A DNA stretch of 64,000 nt from Spisula solida (taxonomy: Eukaryota > Mollusca > Bivalvia > Venerida > Mactridae): assembly GCA_947247005.1 (NCBI GenBank), contig OX365949.1:20711130-20775129 (forward strand). The letters run 5' to 3'. A program made the translations under genes and the position numbers. The notes beneath the pieces are model-generated. The model saw only the letters and a list, made by a program, of their open reading frames with translations, ran no database searches and was not told where the DNA came from. Positions 11,441-23,970 of the stretch are shown here, piece by piece. Position 1 is the stretch's first letter, and each line of letters opens with the position of its first letter.

Positions 11441-11987
11441 TCCGCCCAGGATAATGTGATGTTTACAAACATGAATCGGTTTGGTCAACTGTGGCAAAAT
11501 TGGTTTTATAGTCCAGTTAGGATAAAAATACAGTGACGCAGTGGAACAATCCACTATAACTCCAGCGCGATAAATTGCAATACAAAAACAAACACAAAAT
11601 CCGCTATATTTATCTTTTCTGAATATTTAGGAGCATGAAAACTTTACATGTTGTGCCAAATGTTTAAATGCTTTCATTGGTAAATGTTACGGTCCTTGAT
11701 TTTAATCCATAACAAAAATATAGGCAGTATTGTGTTTGTTTTTGTACTGCAATTTATCGCGTTGGAGTTATAGTACGGTGTATTTAAGCAATGGTTTTAA
11801 TCTTTTGTGTACACATAAACGATGATGTCACTGTCAATTTATCCTAACTGGACTATACAAATCACTTAAATATACAGATATGGTCAGTATTGTACTCAAA
11901 GCATCAATGATAATTGTTGCACATAATTGTAATCCACCTTAGTGGAATATACCAACTTTTCCCGCTCGTCACATTATCCTGGGCGCA
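11441..11987. mobile_element. Outer MITE carrying another MITE inside it
   Basis: Left terminus TCCGCCCAGGATAATGTGA (11441-11459) is inverted at the right as TCACATTATCCTGGGCGCA (11969-11987). A second inverted-repeat element (11507-11857) sits between the arms. Confidence 0.6.
11507..11857. mobile_element. MITE with perfect 20-bp TIR, nested in 11441-11987
   Basis: TATAGTCCAGTTAGGATAAA at 11507-11526 is exactly inverted at 11838-11857. Subterminal parts are also inverted (CGCGATAAATTGCA against TGCAATTTATCGCG, plus an ACAAAAACAAACACAA stretch), giving nearly 100 bp of inverted termini. Related copies lie inside the split-repeat element at 43932 and 45290. Confidence 0.7.
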
Positions 11988-12539
11988 CTTTTTTGTACGT
12001 GGTCCTATTAATATATGTATACATAGTTTTCTGCTGAATATTTTGCAGGTTGAATAAGCTAGACATTTCATAAATCACAAAGTTGCATCTGTAATATTGT
12101 AAACGAATAAAGAGTATATGTGCTGATAAGCCAAACCTCACCCAAATGTTTGTGTTGCATTCAAGCATCGGAGTTGTTCTGGCATTTTGAATCTTACATA
12201 ATATGAGAATAGAAAGGGACATCGATTTCCACATTATTCTTGCCACGTCGGTCACTGCCAATGGGGCTTATCAGTTGTCTGAAACATACGACATTATATC
12301 AATACATACCAACTGCATCACATGAATATTTCAAAATTAAGCAGCAGATTAGATGGGGTTTTAATATGTTTACACAATTTCTTAATCGGTTTTGTTCAGT
12401 TAATGTAAAATGGACATACATATTGATTTCTGGACCCTTTTCAAATTGGGAGTAGTACATGTATAATACATGTCAAAATAAGATACAAATGTAATGACAA
12501 ATCGGACAGGAAATGCAGCATTCAATAACAACAGCAGGG

Positions 12540-12811
12540 CTGGTATTTATAAAGCATCTTAGTGGAAAACTTAAATGTTTTTACTTAAGTCAAAAATTTG
12601 CAATGTACATACATGTACATTGTTATTTCCTGCAAATTCAAGAATAGCTCATGTTTCCTTAGTTATTATAGTAGCTTACTACAAATTGCATAAAATCTAT
12701 ATAAAGAATCAATAATCTGAAATGTATTATTTACGGCTAATACACTAAAGGAAATTTTAAGATTTCAAGAAAAGTCTTAGTTTTCTACTAAGATGCTTTA
12801 TAAATACTGCA
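12540..12811. mobile_element. MITE with GGTATTTATAAAGCATCTTA termini
   Basis: GTATTTATAAAGCATCTTAG at the left is matched by the inverse complement of CTAAGATGCTTTATAAATAC at the right. Further inward TGGAAAAC and GTTTTCTA continue the pairing. About 270 bp, non-coding. Confidence 0.6.
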
Positions 12812-13144
12812 CCAGAAAACGAAAGGCACCACAATGAACAGTGTAGAAATTGCCAAATCTGCATGAAAATGCTTGCACCCCGGTCCCGTCAACTAAGATA
12901 AATATACTCGTAGTTGTAAACAATGTACATTCAAAAATACATGTCCGTAAATATAACTTGTTTCATGGTATTAAATGGTACCCAGTAACAAAATTATGCC
13001 GGTATAATTGCATACCTTACTGTGTCTTGCAAAATCAATGCAACCGAGTAAAAATGTTGACGAAAACGAGGTAGTAGATTATTGGTCTGTATAAAGGTGG
13101 CAAGCATCTCACTGTCTACTGTACATGAATTATATACGGATCTA

Positions 13145-13382
13145 GGTACTGTTTTATCAAAGCACTTACGAAATTCTTAAAGTTACGGTCAAATTTAAAC
13201 TCTTAATAATTCATTAACAACTGCAAATTGGCGATGGATATGGATTGTAGGAGTTCATTAACTGAATCAGTATTAGTATTGCTGCTCCATTGACCACACT
13301 TTAAAATTGTAACCAAATTATAAAGAATTTAAATTTGATCGTAAGTTTACGATTTCCGTAAGTCCTTTGATAAAACAGTACC
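13145..13382. mobile_element. MITE with GGTACTGTTTTATCAAAG termini
   Basis: The left end GGTACTGTTTTATCAAAGCA is inverted at the right as CTTTGATAAAACAGTACC. Adjacent CTTACG / CGTAAG also match. A second, eroded copy is at 7825-8034. Confidence 0.65.
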
Positions 13383-13442
13383 CTAGTGTCAAGATATTTG
13401 AAATTTTTAAACTATAGACCTGAACAGGTGATAGAGTGTGTA

Positions 13443-13580
13443 AGCGCCACGGTAGCTCATTTGGTAGAGCATTCGCCCAGTAACAAAGAGAGTCGGGTTC
13501 GATGATTCCGACTGTCAGGTTGTACATTAGCTCGCCTTGTGACACACCAAGGCTGAATATTACTAGTATTCCAGGAGACT
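13443..13580 (+). mobile_element. tRNA-derived SINE fragment
   Basis: A pol III A-box-like TAGCTCATTTGGTAGAGC starts at 13453 and a B-box-like GGTTCGATGATTCC lies at 13496-13509. The acceptor stem does not close and the anticodon arm is broken, so this is not a tRNA gene. A non-tRNA body (AAGGCTGAATATTACTAG) follows. Confidence 0.55.
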
Positions 13581-14959
13581 TTCTGGGCAAAATTATACTG
13601 CTGAAACATTTGATTTACAATGAGCGAATGGAGACTGAAGTCGAAATAAAGTTGAGACCTTTCGACCACGGATGACCGTATCTGGATGAAGGCCCTTTTC
13701 TGCTAGCAAACAGTGTGTACATATATGCATAGGTCTTTGGAAATATGCTTAATAAATCTACCACCATTTCCAGTTTTAAGACTGAATTTAACAATTCCTT
13801 AATTCAAAGTTTTACCATCATAACATCTGAACACGTACATACGTTTTGTATTACCATATTTGTACAATGCATATATACGCTGTATGAACGCTTAACTACT
13901 GACAAATCCTAAGCGGAAACATATTATATGGTAAAACTGACTGAAAATAGATATTTTATCTGCATTGTACCGTGTTCACAATGATATAACAATGTTAATT
14001 ACTTGGTGATTCACGCAATGATCAAATCATGCTTGAATTAATGGAAATCCTATAATGTGTATACCAGGGCTTACCTGGCTGAATAACGTCATACGTATAC
14101 AAATATACGTCAGCGCTATGCTGGCTTATGATTCGATAATTGTAGGCTAGATAAACGTGTTTTGCACTTTTATAAATTCAATTTATATAACCTGTAAACA
14201 AAGTTGTTTATCTGAACCCAGGTCGTTTAACTTCATTCATTTATACGCTTTAAATTTGAATGTTTAAGTAAATAAACTGTTAAACGCGAAAACATAGGCA
14301 ACTAAAACATATACACCTACAGTGTACTTGTACATTTGTACATTAAATCTTGGCCTAGTTTGGCTATGTACATTGGTGTACGGACTATCGAACGATATAT
14401 ATTTTTAGAATTAAATTTTGTAATAATGATTATACGTAATGAATTCATATACTTATATTGCGCAATGGGGAAAGTCCAAATGTAATATCAATTGACAACG
14501 TTAAGAGTTTTAATATGTACATGATACGAGTGCACGAGAGTACATATGTCTTTTCAATGCATTTGTTATCAGAAGGGGTTTATTAGTTGTTACCCAAATA
14601 TAATATACAATAACTGTCATACAAATATGTAATATAAATATTGTTTTTATATACATTTGAAACACATGGGTAAAAGGGTCGAGCCACAAGTTCCAAAACT
14701 TAGTTACGGCTCTTCCAGGCGGAGTTTGAACTTTGAGGTCCCACTGACTGTAGTTCAGTCATTATCGTAACTTACCGTGCATTCACATTACCGTCCTGTA
14801 ACCACATGACCTACTAATACATCTGTTCACGGGCACCAATCGATCAAACATGAATGTCTTGGGCTTTTGCTCTGCTGATGACAGGGGGTAGGAGCGTACG
14901 TGTTGGGAAATTTTATCATAGTGTAAATTTGAAGTACGACCGAGTTCAATGAGTCAATA

Positions 14960-15269
14960 CAGTACAATTTCTGTATAGCAACACCCTAAAATTTGAGTTG
15001 TAAATATTACCTATCGTTAAGAGGTTGTTGCATAGGCATTTGGTTTCAATTCGCCGTTAATTAATTATAATTACCCCTTTTCGGTGACCAGGTCTGTCAG
15101 TGGCTAGGGCAAATCATTAATTTACGGCGAATTGGAACCAAATGCCTATGGATTATTGCTCTACAGTGGTTACATTTATGGTAAATAATAACTTTGAATT
15201 TGGACTTTGAAGGTGTTGCTTTAGAGAGGTTGTTGCTCTACAGAGGGCCACTCTGGAGATGTTGAACTG
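14960..15269. mobile_element. Pogo/Tigger-like MITE, copy 3, interrupted by another element
   Basis: TA-CAGTACAATTTCTGTATAGC at the left and GGAGATGTTGAACTG-TA at the right. Internal TTAGAGAGGTTGTTGCTC motifs match the other copies. A palindromic element at 15031-15151 splits it. Confidence 0.55.
15031..15151. mobile_element. Palindromic MITE nested in a pogo-like MITE
   Basis: CATAGGCATTTGGTTTCAAT (15031-15050), continuing TCGCCGT, is inverted at 15124-15151 with one mismatch. The spacer is about 65 bp. It lies at GTTGTTGC of the host MITE. Confidence 0.6.
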
Positions 15270-15656
15270 TAGTTATACATACACGGCTGTCAATGACCAA
15301 CATCACGTATTCCTAAAGGAAACCCCTGTCGAAGGAGGGTTCCCTTCACAGAAAATCTTGATTACAAGTTCGTAATGTTAAGTCACGGATACATTATATT
15401 CATTTCGAAACAAATTTCGAATAAAAAATATACTACTTCATGTTTATACACAATTTGGTATTTAGGAAAACACACACCTTAACATCCGGGACTCTACTAA
15501 ACAGCGACCTATTTCGAAATAAATGCAGCAGGAACCACGCATAAAGATGCACAATTTTGCATACGTCGATACTCAATCTTTGAAATACACCTGTGATTAT
15601 TGTATCCTTTCCATTATATTTGCATTCTATGTATAGTAACTAACGAGAAACTCTTA

Positions 15657-15800
15657 TATCGGAAACATAGCGTATAAACCGAATCACTGTATGGCTTATT
15701 TGAGACTATACAATGTATGGCTTATTGCGAGCAAAAACAACTGTGAATTCCGATCTCTGTATGACTTATTGGGATACTATATACTTCGACGTGTATGACT
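15657..15800 (+). repeat. Dispersed repeat, copy 1 (CTGTATGRCTTATTG family)
   Basis: It contains ATAGCGTATAAACC, three CTGTATG(A/G)CTTATTG-type motifs, GCGAGCAAAA and TTGGGATACTATA. The same ordered motifs appear in reverse complement at 44386-44522. Confidence 0.55.
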
Positions 15801-16004
15801 TATTGCCGGAAGTAGACTCGTTTATACACAGTAACCTGTAGTAGTGACTATTTGATTGAAATACACACCGTCAATATAACTTAATGCATCAGCAAATTAT
15901 CAAATTAGATACACCTGTATTTAACAATCACCTGTTATAAGCATCCACATTTCAGGTATCACTTGGTGGATCGCTTTAAACCGTTATACTAAATAACGCA
16001 TGTA

Positions 16005-16193
16005 CAGTATAACCTCTCTGGAACAAAAACTAATTGAGGATCACATTATGAATGGTTGGTTTTTTATGGTTCACAGGTTGTGGCCCTGGAGAGGTTAATT
16101 TGTAATAATGATGGTTACTTCGGGAACAAATTATTACTTCTGCTAAAGAGAGGTGGGTGCTCTATGAAAGGCCGCTCTGAAGATGTAGCGATG
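16005..16193. mobile_element. Pogo/Tigger-like MITE, copy 4
   Basis: TA-CAGTATAACCTCTCTGGAAC at the left and a more diverged right end, GAAGATGTAGCGATG-TA. Internal AAAGAGAGGTGGGTGCTC matches the family. Confidence 0.45.
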
Positions 16194-17054
16194 TACGGGC
16201 TTATGTGTACTAACATTAACCAGTATGAACTTGTGCATGAAAGATAAATAACATTACAAGTTGCCGCAGAATTATAAGCCTCGAAGAAACAACATGGATT
16301 TTGTCTAACTCTTGTATTACAAGTCTGTTTTGTGGTTGATTTTATACATGTTTAAGATTGTACGTGAACAAAAACATCATTTCAATCGATCACAATGTTT
16401 TGAACTATTCTAGGGGAATTTTGTGGTTAGCTTTTCATGTTTCACAAAGATCTAAAAATGTTTAGATCTTTGTGATTTACGACGGCGTGAAATATCAAAT
16501 GTAGGCCTGAGTAGATATAATGATGTAAACGCCGTTCTATTAAAATACCAAGGGTAAAATCAATGACAGCTAGGTACCTAGGGATATAGTAAATATCATG
16601 TTGTGCGTATGTAAGTTAAATATAGGTTTATCTTAGGTTGCATAAGCAAGGCCATGGTATATGAGTCAATTTGGTTTTCGTCCGCCTACGCAAAACTGTT
16701 ACATGTATATTGGGTATGGCCGGGTCTTTCAGTACAATGTACGGTGTATACTTAAGAAATTGTAGGTGGTGTGGTTAAAATGAATCCAATATCTTTTCGT
16801 TAAACTGGGTGTGATCAATGTTGCTTTGATGCGATTTCAACATTATTGCCTTCATATGCATACATGTGATTCAAGTTGACACGCCCCAGCTATTCTTATA
16901 GATGCATTTTAATATAGTTTTCATTTTGAAACCAGTTATACAAATTTAGTGATTATACACGCATCAACATGGCATTACACAGACTTGCAGATATCAACAA
17001 TTGAACATGAATTGTAAATCGATACCGGATTTGTGCCAAACCCTTGTCCTGTAC

Positions 17055-17125
17055 ATATACCCCCCCCCCCACACACACATCCACACCCCATCACCCCACC
17101 CCACACCCCACACAGACACATAATT
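17055..17125. repeat. C/A-rich low-complexity tract
   Basis: A run of C followed by CA and CCCCACA repeats, strongly strand-asymmetric. Simple-sequence DNA, not coding. Confidence 0.8.
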
Positions 17126-17526
17126 AATATCGGTATTTGTACGGGCAATTTTGTCCGGTTTGTATTATGTTGTTGTCTACAATGTTTTGGCGGGAGTACC
17201 TTGTCAACTTAAAAAAATATAATTATTTTATTCGCATGTTCTGTTTCTTACATTTTGTTGGGAATTCATGTGGGAATTTCGTCCGTAATCAGACCGCGTG
17301 TGCCCATATTTGAAGTACAATGAAGCTCTTGAAAAGGTTTTTTCTCAAGTAGATTATATATCCATTCATCGCCTTTTATGGAGTGTTATACCGTAACGTG
17401 AAACATAGGGAATATCATGGTTGAGCTGTACAACGCATGCTGTGGTTAATAATGTCTACACTTTTAAGTTACACCCATGCACTATTGTATACCATTATGT
17501 GCATGTAAGTCACTGATTTATGTATA

Positions 17527-17844
17527 CAGTACAACCTCTCTAGAGCGACCCTCTATAGAGCAACAACCACTGTTTAGCAACATAATCGTTTTGTTCTAGT
17601 CTCCAGAAGTAAACCATTTACATCTTTACAGCGGCCCTCTGTAGAGCAACAATCATTCATTTGAAAGCAACTTCATCATTTAGTTCCAACCACCAGAGGT
17701 AAATCATATACATTTCGTCGCTTTATAGAGCAACGTACACCCTCTGTAGAGCAACCAAACTTTGTGTTTCCCAAAGGGTATTACTCTACTGGTGGGCGGG
17801 GTCCAGACCCCAAGTGTCTGTGTTACTCTAGAGAGATTGTACAG
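17527..17844. mobile_element. Pogo/Tigger-like MITE, copy 5
   Basis: TA-CAGTACAACCTCTCTAGAGC at the left; the right end in reverse complement is TA-CTGTACAATCTCTCTAGAG. Internal CCTCTGTAGAGCAAC is repeated three times. About 318 bp, non-coding. Confidence 0.55.
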
Positions 17845-18879
17845 TACGTGGAGCAAACGCCTTTGTTTACTGAGGGCTGGTCTCGTGTAACATTGTACAT
17901 TGTACTAGGTTTAAACATGTATAATACACACACAGTACATTATGTACATGTAAACCTACATTTCCGTATCAGCTAGTACATGACAAGTCATCGGAAAACT
18001 CGCGAGTGTGCGTATTTACCGCAATTTAGTAGTGTGGGATTTCCAGTTGTAAATTATTGTGTGTTTCTTAGGCTTGGTTTTCGGGTTAAATGAAACCCAA
18101 CGTGTAGTATATTTGGTAATTGCAGAGAAATTGTTATTATTACATAGTCAATTTCTTGTGACTTCAATACGGAAAATTTGAGAATATTTGTTTGTTGCAT
18201 CATTATATCTTTTATTGTGTTTAGTTAGAAGTTTATAAAGATTTGTGTGATTCATACTGTTGATCGATATACTGAACAGATTTTTCCACTTCTAGAAATT
18301 TCGATTCTGATGTTGATAATTTAGTTTCAACTGTTGTTAGTTGCATGTTCATCATTTTTATGCAAAATCCTTTTCAGTAGTGAAAGGAAAATGAATTTCA
18401 TTAACAAAAACTATACACGCTGGTATTCATCAACACTTCATATCGTAGTAAACATAAAATTTCATTCAATCAAACATTTTAGGTCAGCGTATCCTAGTTC
18501 CTGTTCAATATAGACGATAAATTCCCGAATAAACTAGGATAGTACTTAAGTTCCGTTGTCATAGATTCTCGTCTTTATTGGGTGACGGAGAAATATTGTT
18601 CAAACAGACTATAATGTAATACGTAGCGGAAGAGGGAGCTTGTATGTCAATATTGTCACATATTATGACCAGTTCACAAGCCCCATGTCAATGGTACTAG
18701 TAATTATAACTCCCGGCAGCCAAGTGGGAGACTATCCTTCGAAGAAGGTTAGAATTTAGCTGCTCCCTAACAGCGTAATTCCAGAGGTAGAAAACGATGT
18801 CACTCATGTCAGTATTTTCCTTGAAAGACAATACAAAACAAGACTCCGTTCAATAAACGCTTATATGCCCCTATGGAAG

Positions 18880-19600
18880 CCTTGTTCATAAAAAGCTAAG
18901 TCAATCTGGGGCCATAATTCTGTTAAAATATTGGAAAGCGTTACATGGCCTTGATAATGTAAGGGGCTTATGACGGTAAACCAGTATGTCAAATTTGAAG
19001 GCATCGCCTTGATGTAAGACGAAATTTGGGTTAACAAGAATTGGACGCTTAATAAGTCTAAGTCCAAAATTAGGTCAAGGTGAAGGTCAAATGGGGTTAG
19101 GTGATATAGGCGTGTGGAACGTGTTCATATACAACATCCATGCAAGTATGAAAGCTTTGAGACAAGCCCTTTTAATGCTAGAAGAAACGGTCAATTCGGG
19201 TTAACCAAGAATTTGGTCCTTCAATAAGTCTAAGTCCAAAATTAGTTCAAGGTGAAGGTCAAAATGAGGTCAGGTGATACAGGTGTGTGAAGAGTGTTCA
19301 TATACAACATACATGCAAGTATGAAAGCTTTGAAGCAATCCATATTAATGCTAGAAGAAACGGTCAATTTTGGTAAACCTGTGGCGGACGGACGGACGGA
19401 CAGAACGTAACGGTTTTATGTGACTAAACGCCACGGAATGGAGATAATGTTGGTGTTTATGTGACTAAATAAGTCACACAAACTGAAAAAAGCCACATAA
19501 ACCAAACATTCTTAAAGATGATGTTACTGGGACACTTAGCCGCATAAAGTGGATTTGTGAGGGCGGACGGACGGACGGACGGACGGACAGGTGAATCACT
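18880..19600. repeat. Tandem about 170-bp repeat with (GGAC)n end
   Basis: At least two units share AATAAGTCTAAGTCCAAAAT, GTCAAGGTGAAGGTCAAA, TGTTCATATACAACATCC and GAAGAAACGGTCAATT. The block is closed by GGACGGACGGACGGAC at about 19387 and again near 19565. The same terminal microsatellite recurs in other composite repeats here (48560, 60780). Confidence 0.6.
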
Positions 19601-20006
19601 ATTTGCCTCCCGATCTATCGATACGGGGCATAAAACAGGAAAACTGGCACTTGCTCTTCCTTCATTTGATTTGCCACACCTGCTTCACACTCGCCCAAAC
19701 TGAATAGCGAAATTCGAAGAAAACACCATTCAGTTGAGATAAGCAGAGAAATAATGGTTATTTCGTCAAGGTTAATTGAGGGAACATTATTGATATCAAC
19801 TGAAATTCGGTAATTTTATTTATGTTTAAACATTTCCAGCAAACGATTGACTCTCGAAATGAGATTATTTTGGAAGCCCGTAGAGTTACACAGAGCACTG
19901 CATTATCGCACGGAAACTTTGTCGGTTTTCCCCGAGAACAAGCTATGTCAGGTTTAATTGCAATATACAATATGTTCATTTCCATGTACATCGTCTGCTT
20001 GGGTAT

Positions 20007-20429
20007 GTTCGTAACGTCTGTTCCGCACATGTGCAGGATGTTCTACTCCGAACAACTTGCGAACAAAACGGAACTGTCCTGCACAGTGTGCCGAATGTTC
20101 TACTCCAAATACCTTACGAACGAAACGGAACAGAAAGTAAAATGTTTAAGATGACCATGCTTGTTGTTGCAGCCGTAATATTGGAGGAAGAAATATGCAT
20201 GTGGATACATTTAGATGTGACTGTTTGTCCGCAATGCCCCATAATTGGAAAATAAATTTAATATATTCTATTTTATGACACAAGCGGCCATTGTTGTTGA
20301 TGTAATCACGTGACTGTTCTGGCTGCACCACCTCTGTGGCGGGCACAGAAAGAACATGTTCCGCACAGTGTTCCAGTTTGTTCGTAAGTGTGTTGCACTG
20401 TCCGGGATGTGCGGAACAGCGTTACGAAC
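20007..20429. mobile_element. MITE with GTTCGTAACG(T)CTGTTCCGCACAT termini
   Basis: Left GTTCGTAACGTCTGTTCCGC and the reverse complement of the right end, GTTCGTAACGCTGTTCCGCA, form TIRs with a 1-bp indel. Internal TTCCGCACA and CGAACAAA motifs repeat. The overlapping ORFs (70-110 codons) look like by-products of the CpG-rich termini. Confidence 0.55.
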
Positions 20430-21195
20430 GCGCCCCTTGACTACTTTTATAACTTTTGTCCATACCATGAAAGGAGGCATGTTTCGTCTACGTAAACATA
20501 TTGATATCTCACATTGTCGCGTTGCAAAAACCCTCTGTGAGGTATTCGATATTGCACTAGGCCAACCTGGAAAAGTGATCGTTTAGAGTAGCCTACCCAA
20601 AGATTGTGGGTCGGTAGGCAGTTTTTTTTGTTGAAAAATAAAAGTTAGGTGAAAATTATTTCACGAATCGCACTTATGTGTAAGTCAAATAATTTTCGTA
20701 AAAAAACTTTTCAGTAGGAACTACATTCTTCGATTGGGTATAGGCTACTGCAAACAAACATTTGTTTAAGGTTTGCCCAACCAATCATACAATTTGCGGA
20801 AAACATAATACCTTTTGTAATACATTTAACGGGTCAATAAATTTACCAACGCAGCAGAGCTATCCAATGGGGTATTTTTTCAATTTTAATTGTTCGTATT
20901 CTAGAATTTCTAATCAATAATTGAAGTGGATCACTTGACTTTGCGGAAATTAATTAATGAAAAAGTACACACATGTTTCGCCTCAAAAACAGACACAAGT
21001 CGAGTTAAAACTTGAATAAAGATATAACTATAATATGTAGCACGTGTGCAAAAATGAAACAGAAAATAGGTTTGAAAAATAGTTAACTACATAATATTAG
21101 GTAGCTGGGTATTTTTTCATTTCCAGAAAAAAAGTTTTTGGGGAGTCCCTTTTAGATTTAAAAGGTTTAGTTTTCAATTAAAGAGTTATTTACAG

Positions 21196-21324
21196 CAGGC
21201 CTGGTAATTATCAAACATTGTCAAGTCTAAAACTCAATGCTTCAAAGCCTGAAACTCAATATTTCAATATAAACAAAGAAGGAAAAATCAGGATTCAAAA
21301 ACCTGAAATCAGGCACAGGCCTGA
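21196..21324. mobile_element. MITE with CAGGCCTG termini, copy 1
   Basis: It begins CAGGCCTGGTAATT and ends AGGCACAGGCCTGAAT. It shares AATCAGGATTCAAAAACCTG with a second copy at 49481-49634. Confidence 0.45.
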
Positions 21325-22576
21325 ATAAAAAAGGTCTGTTACAAGTCTTCATTGGTGTTTTTTTCAAACAATGCTCACAATAGTCTAGTAGACCTTTTAT
21401 AATACGTGTACAGGCTGTAAAAAGCCGAAGAAAAAATGATTATGCTGGTTATCTCGATGAATTCGGCAGAAAGTGCAACGAGATCGTGCCACGAGGGCAC
21501 TGCAAAAACATGGGTCCGGGAAATCACAAATCAGCGCAGATAACTATGTCTATAGCTGCAGGAATAACTATATGACAACAATGTCTGACGTTAATCACGG
21601 GTACGTGGCTGTTCAAAGAACGTAAAACACGTGGATAAATTTAAATAATCAGAAGAATTATCATATTCACAGCGAGGTTGCCTTTTTATATTTAGAAAAC
21701 GCTCACCATCCTGATAATTTCTCAACAACGTTTTGTGTACTTACTATTAAACATTATGTAAATGACTAATTTCCAGAACGTTGTAGATCTAGTACAGTAA
21801 TTTCTGTCTGATAATCATCCTACCCTGAATGACTCGGACTTTTACCAACCATGAGCAGTTCCAATGTGACAATGAGAAGTACAACAAATACTGTGAAGAA
21901 GTTATTCAAACACGCGTGATTGATTTATTTCAAAATGTTTATCTCACTTTTTTGGAATAATGTCATCAGGACATGTAAAGGGAAGCAACTCAAATGCTGA
22001 CACACCATGACTGGAGCAGTTCTCTCCCTTAATATGCATTATTTTGTTAGTAGTGTGTGTTTTGGGCTTCTGGTAATAAAACCATTCTCGTTCACCAGAG
22101 TATTCTTCGTCCTAAACATAGTCTGGGAACTTGACTAACCACTGATGTATGAGGATGAATAAAATGAAAGTAAAATAATTCTGTTGTAGTAACATGTAGG
22201 TCTTAAATAATGATAGGGATGAGTGAATGTGTGAACATATGTTTACCATTTTCACTTTTATAAAGCCCTATTGATTAAGCCATAAACGGCTATTTTCAAA
22301 AAGCAATAACTTCGTAACCTATCTGCAGAATGATGCATTTTGAGTACTTAAGTTGAGTCCAAAAGGTGGAAAACACCACATGATGGAAGAAAGCAAAATA
22401 CAGTATCCAGTTGCTTTGTAGACAAAATAATTAATTGTTAACAATAAATGCACGATTTATAGTCCAAGGGAAGCAACTCTTGCAAAATTAGGACTTTGTC
22501 TTCCATACATTTTACTTAAATGTTATTTTTGGCATTCTATTTCAACCGTATATAGTAAACATTCTGTTGTCAATTA

Positions 22577-22784
22577 CTGTAAACCAATTTAGTTTCGCGA
22601 ATACTAACTTTCACGTTTTGCTTATTGTGGGCATATTCGCGACTATAAATGTTCGCGTTTTTAAGTTTCCTGCAGTGTCCATATTAATGTGTTAAGGACT
22701 TTTGTGGCGACTTAATTTCGTGTAATTCTACCATTTGCGAACTCCGCGAAACTAAATGGCTCTAAATAATTTCTAGGTTTACAG
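22577..22784. mobile_element. MITE with CTGTAAAC termini and TA flanks
   Basis: Left CTGTAAACCAATTTAGTTTC is answered at the right by GTTTACAG, with the inner AGTTTCGCGAA and TTCGCGGAGTT motifs inverted. TA flanks both ends (22575-22576, 22785-22786), as in Tc1/mariner-like insertions. Confidence 0.6.
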
Positions 22785-23296
22785 TATTGGTCATTTGTGA
22801 AAAACATTCTAATTCCTTGTCTTTAACTGGATGATTGGAAAACATTTTTGGGAGAGATAATGGGGCAAGTCTGACAACTGTAGCTAAATCTTTCTACAAA
22901 CAGGGTTGCTAGTCTACAAGTAGAATACCAACTACTGAGGAACCTGACTGAAACAATATATACCTCAATATGAAAGATCACTCATTGAGCTTCAGTTTTC
23001 AATAAGCCGACAGGAAGCAAATTGGAATTAAGTATTTTCTGAGGTGAAATATAAATAGTCTGCAAACTTGCATGTAAATACGAGCCGGGCCATTTGCAAC
23101 ATGTCTGTCATGTCATGTCAGGTTAAATATAAACAATTTCTGTAGGAGATAAAAGTGGCAGTCTTTGCCAACAGGTTTTGTGAGCTCGGTCTGTATTGGC
23201 AGATGGTATTTAATACAGGTTTGACTTATTGGCACATGTTTGAGTCAGTTTGTATGTATTGGCACAGGTACCTACACAATGCTGTGGTTCCTGGAA

Positions 23297-23416
23297 ATCC
23301 CCCCCCCCGTCCCTCTGCACTGAATAGAACACTTGGAGACAAGATGTCTACCCCCCCCCCCCCCCCCCCCCCCGTCCCTCTGCACTGAATAGAACACTTG
23401 GAGACAAGATGTCTAC
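23297..23416. repeat. Duplicated 43-bp unit separated by a poly-C run
   Basis: CGTCCCTCTGCACTGAATAG, continuing to GATGTCTA, occurs twice. Each copy is preceded by a C run, the second about 23 C long (23351-23373). The complementary G runs could form quadruplexes, and run length is prone to sequencing error. Confidence 0.8.
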
Positions 23417-23822
23417 TAATGTTAGATAAGTATCACTGAACATTATGAGCATAAAACATGCTATAATATTGATTGAAGGATTCTTATCTAAATGGTAATT
23501 ATACTCCGAGCATGTCTCTATTCAGCTGTATTAGAATAGACTTCTACTGATTTGCTAATCAGCTCCGTGGAACAGACTAGTATTAGAATTATTTCACAGT
23601 TGCTTCCCTTATCAAGAAAACATCCTTGTATTTTGAAAACAGGTCGCTGTTGGTAAGTTAGTACTGGTTAGGATTAAGTCTTGGATAATAGGTGAATAAA
23701 CCTCCATACATAGATGATGCATATAACTGAAAAAATGTTGATGTCAGCAGATGGTCATAATTCACAGGTGGTAGTTTAAGAACTACATGTAGTTGTAAAT
23801 TATACTACTCAAAATTTGGTCA

Positions 23823-23970
23823 GGGGTGGTATTCAATATTGATCTTACTTGACTTAAGGATAAGAACAACCAATCAGATCTCACAATATTAAACTCTTGG
23901 TCAGTAACAGGTGATATGATTGGCTATCCTTATTCTCAAATTAAATAAGATCAATATTGAATACCACCCC
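23823..23970. mobile_element. MITE with 25-bp TIR GGGGTGGTATTCAATATTGA
   Basis: GGGGTGGTATTCAATATTGA, continuing TCTTA, at 23823 is inverted exactly at 23946-23970. The 148-bp element has no ORF, and its inner parts (GGATAAGAA / TTATTCTC) extend the symmetry. Confidence 0.7.

Noticed and set aside
19758..20586. Overlapping 66-110-codon ORFs near 20 kb
   Set aside because: They lie over a MITE with CpG-rich TIRs and match no family; no splice context.
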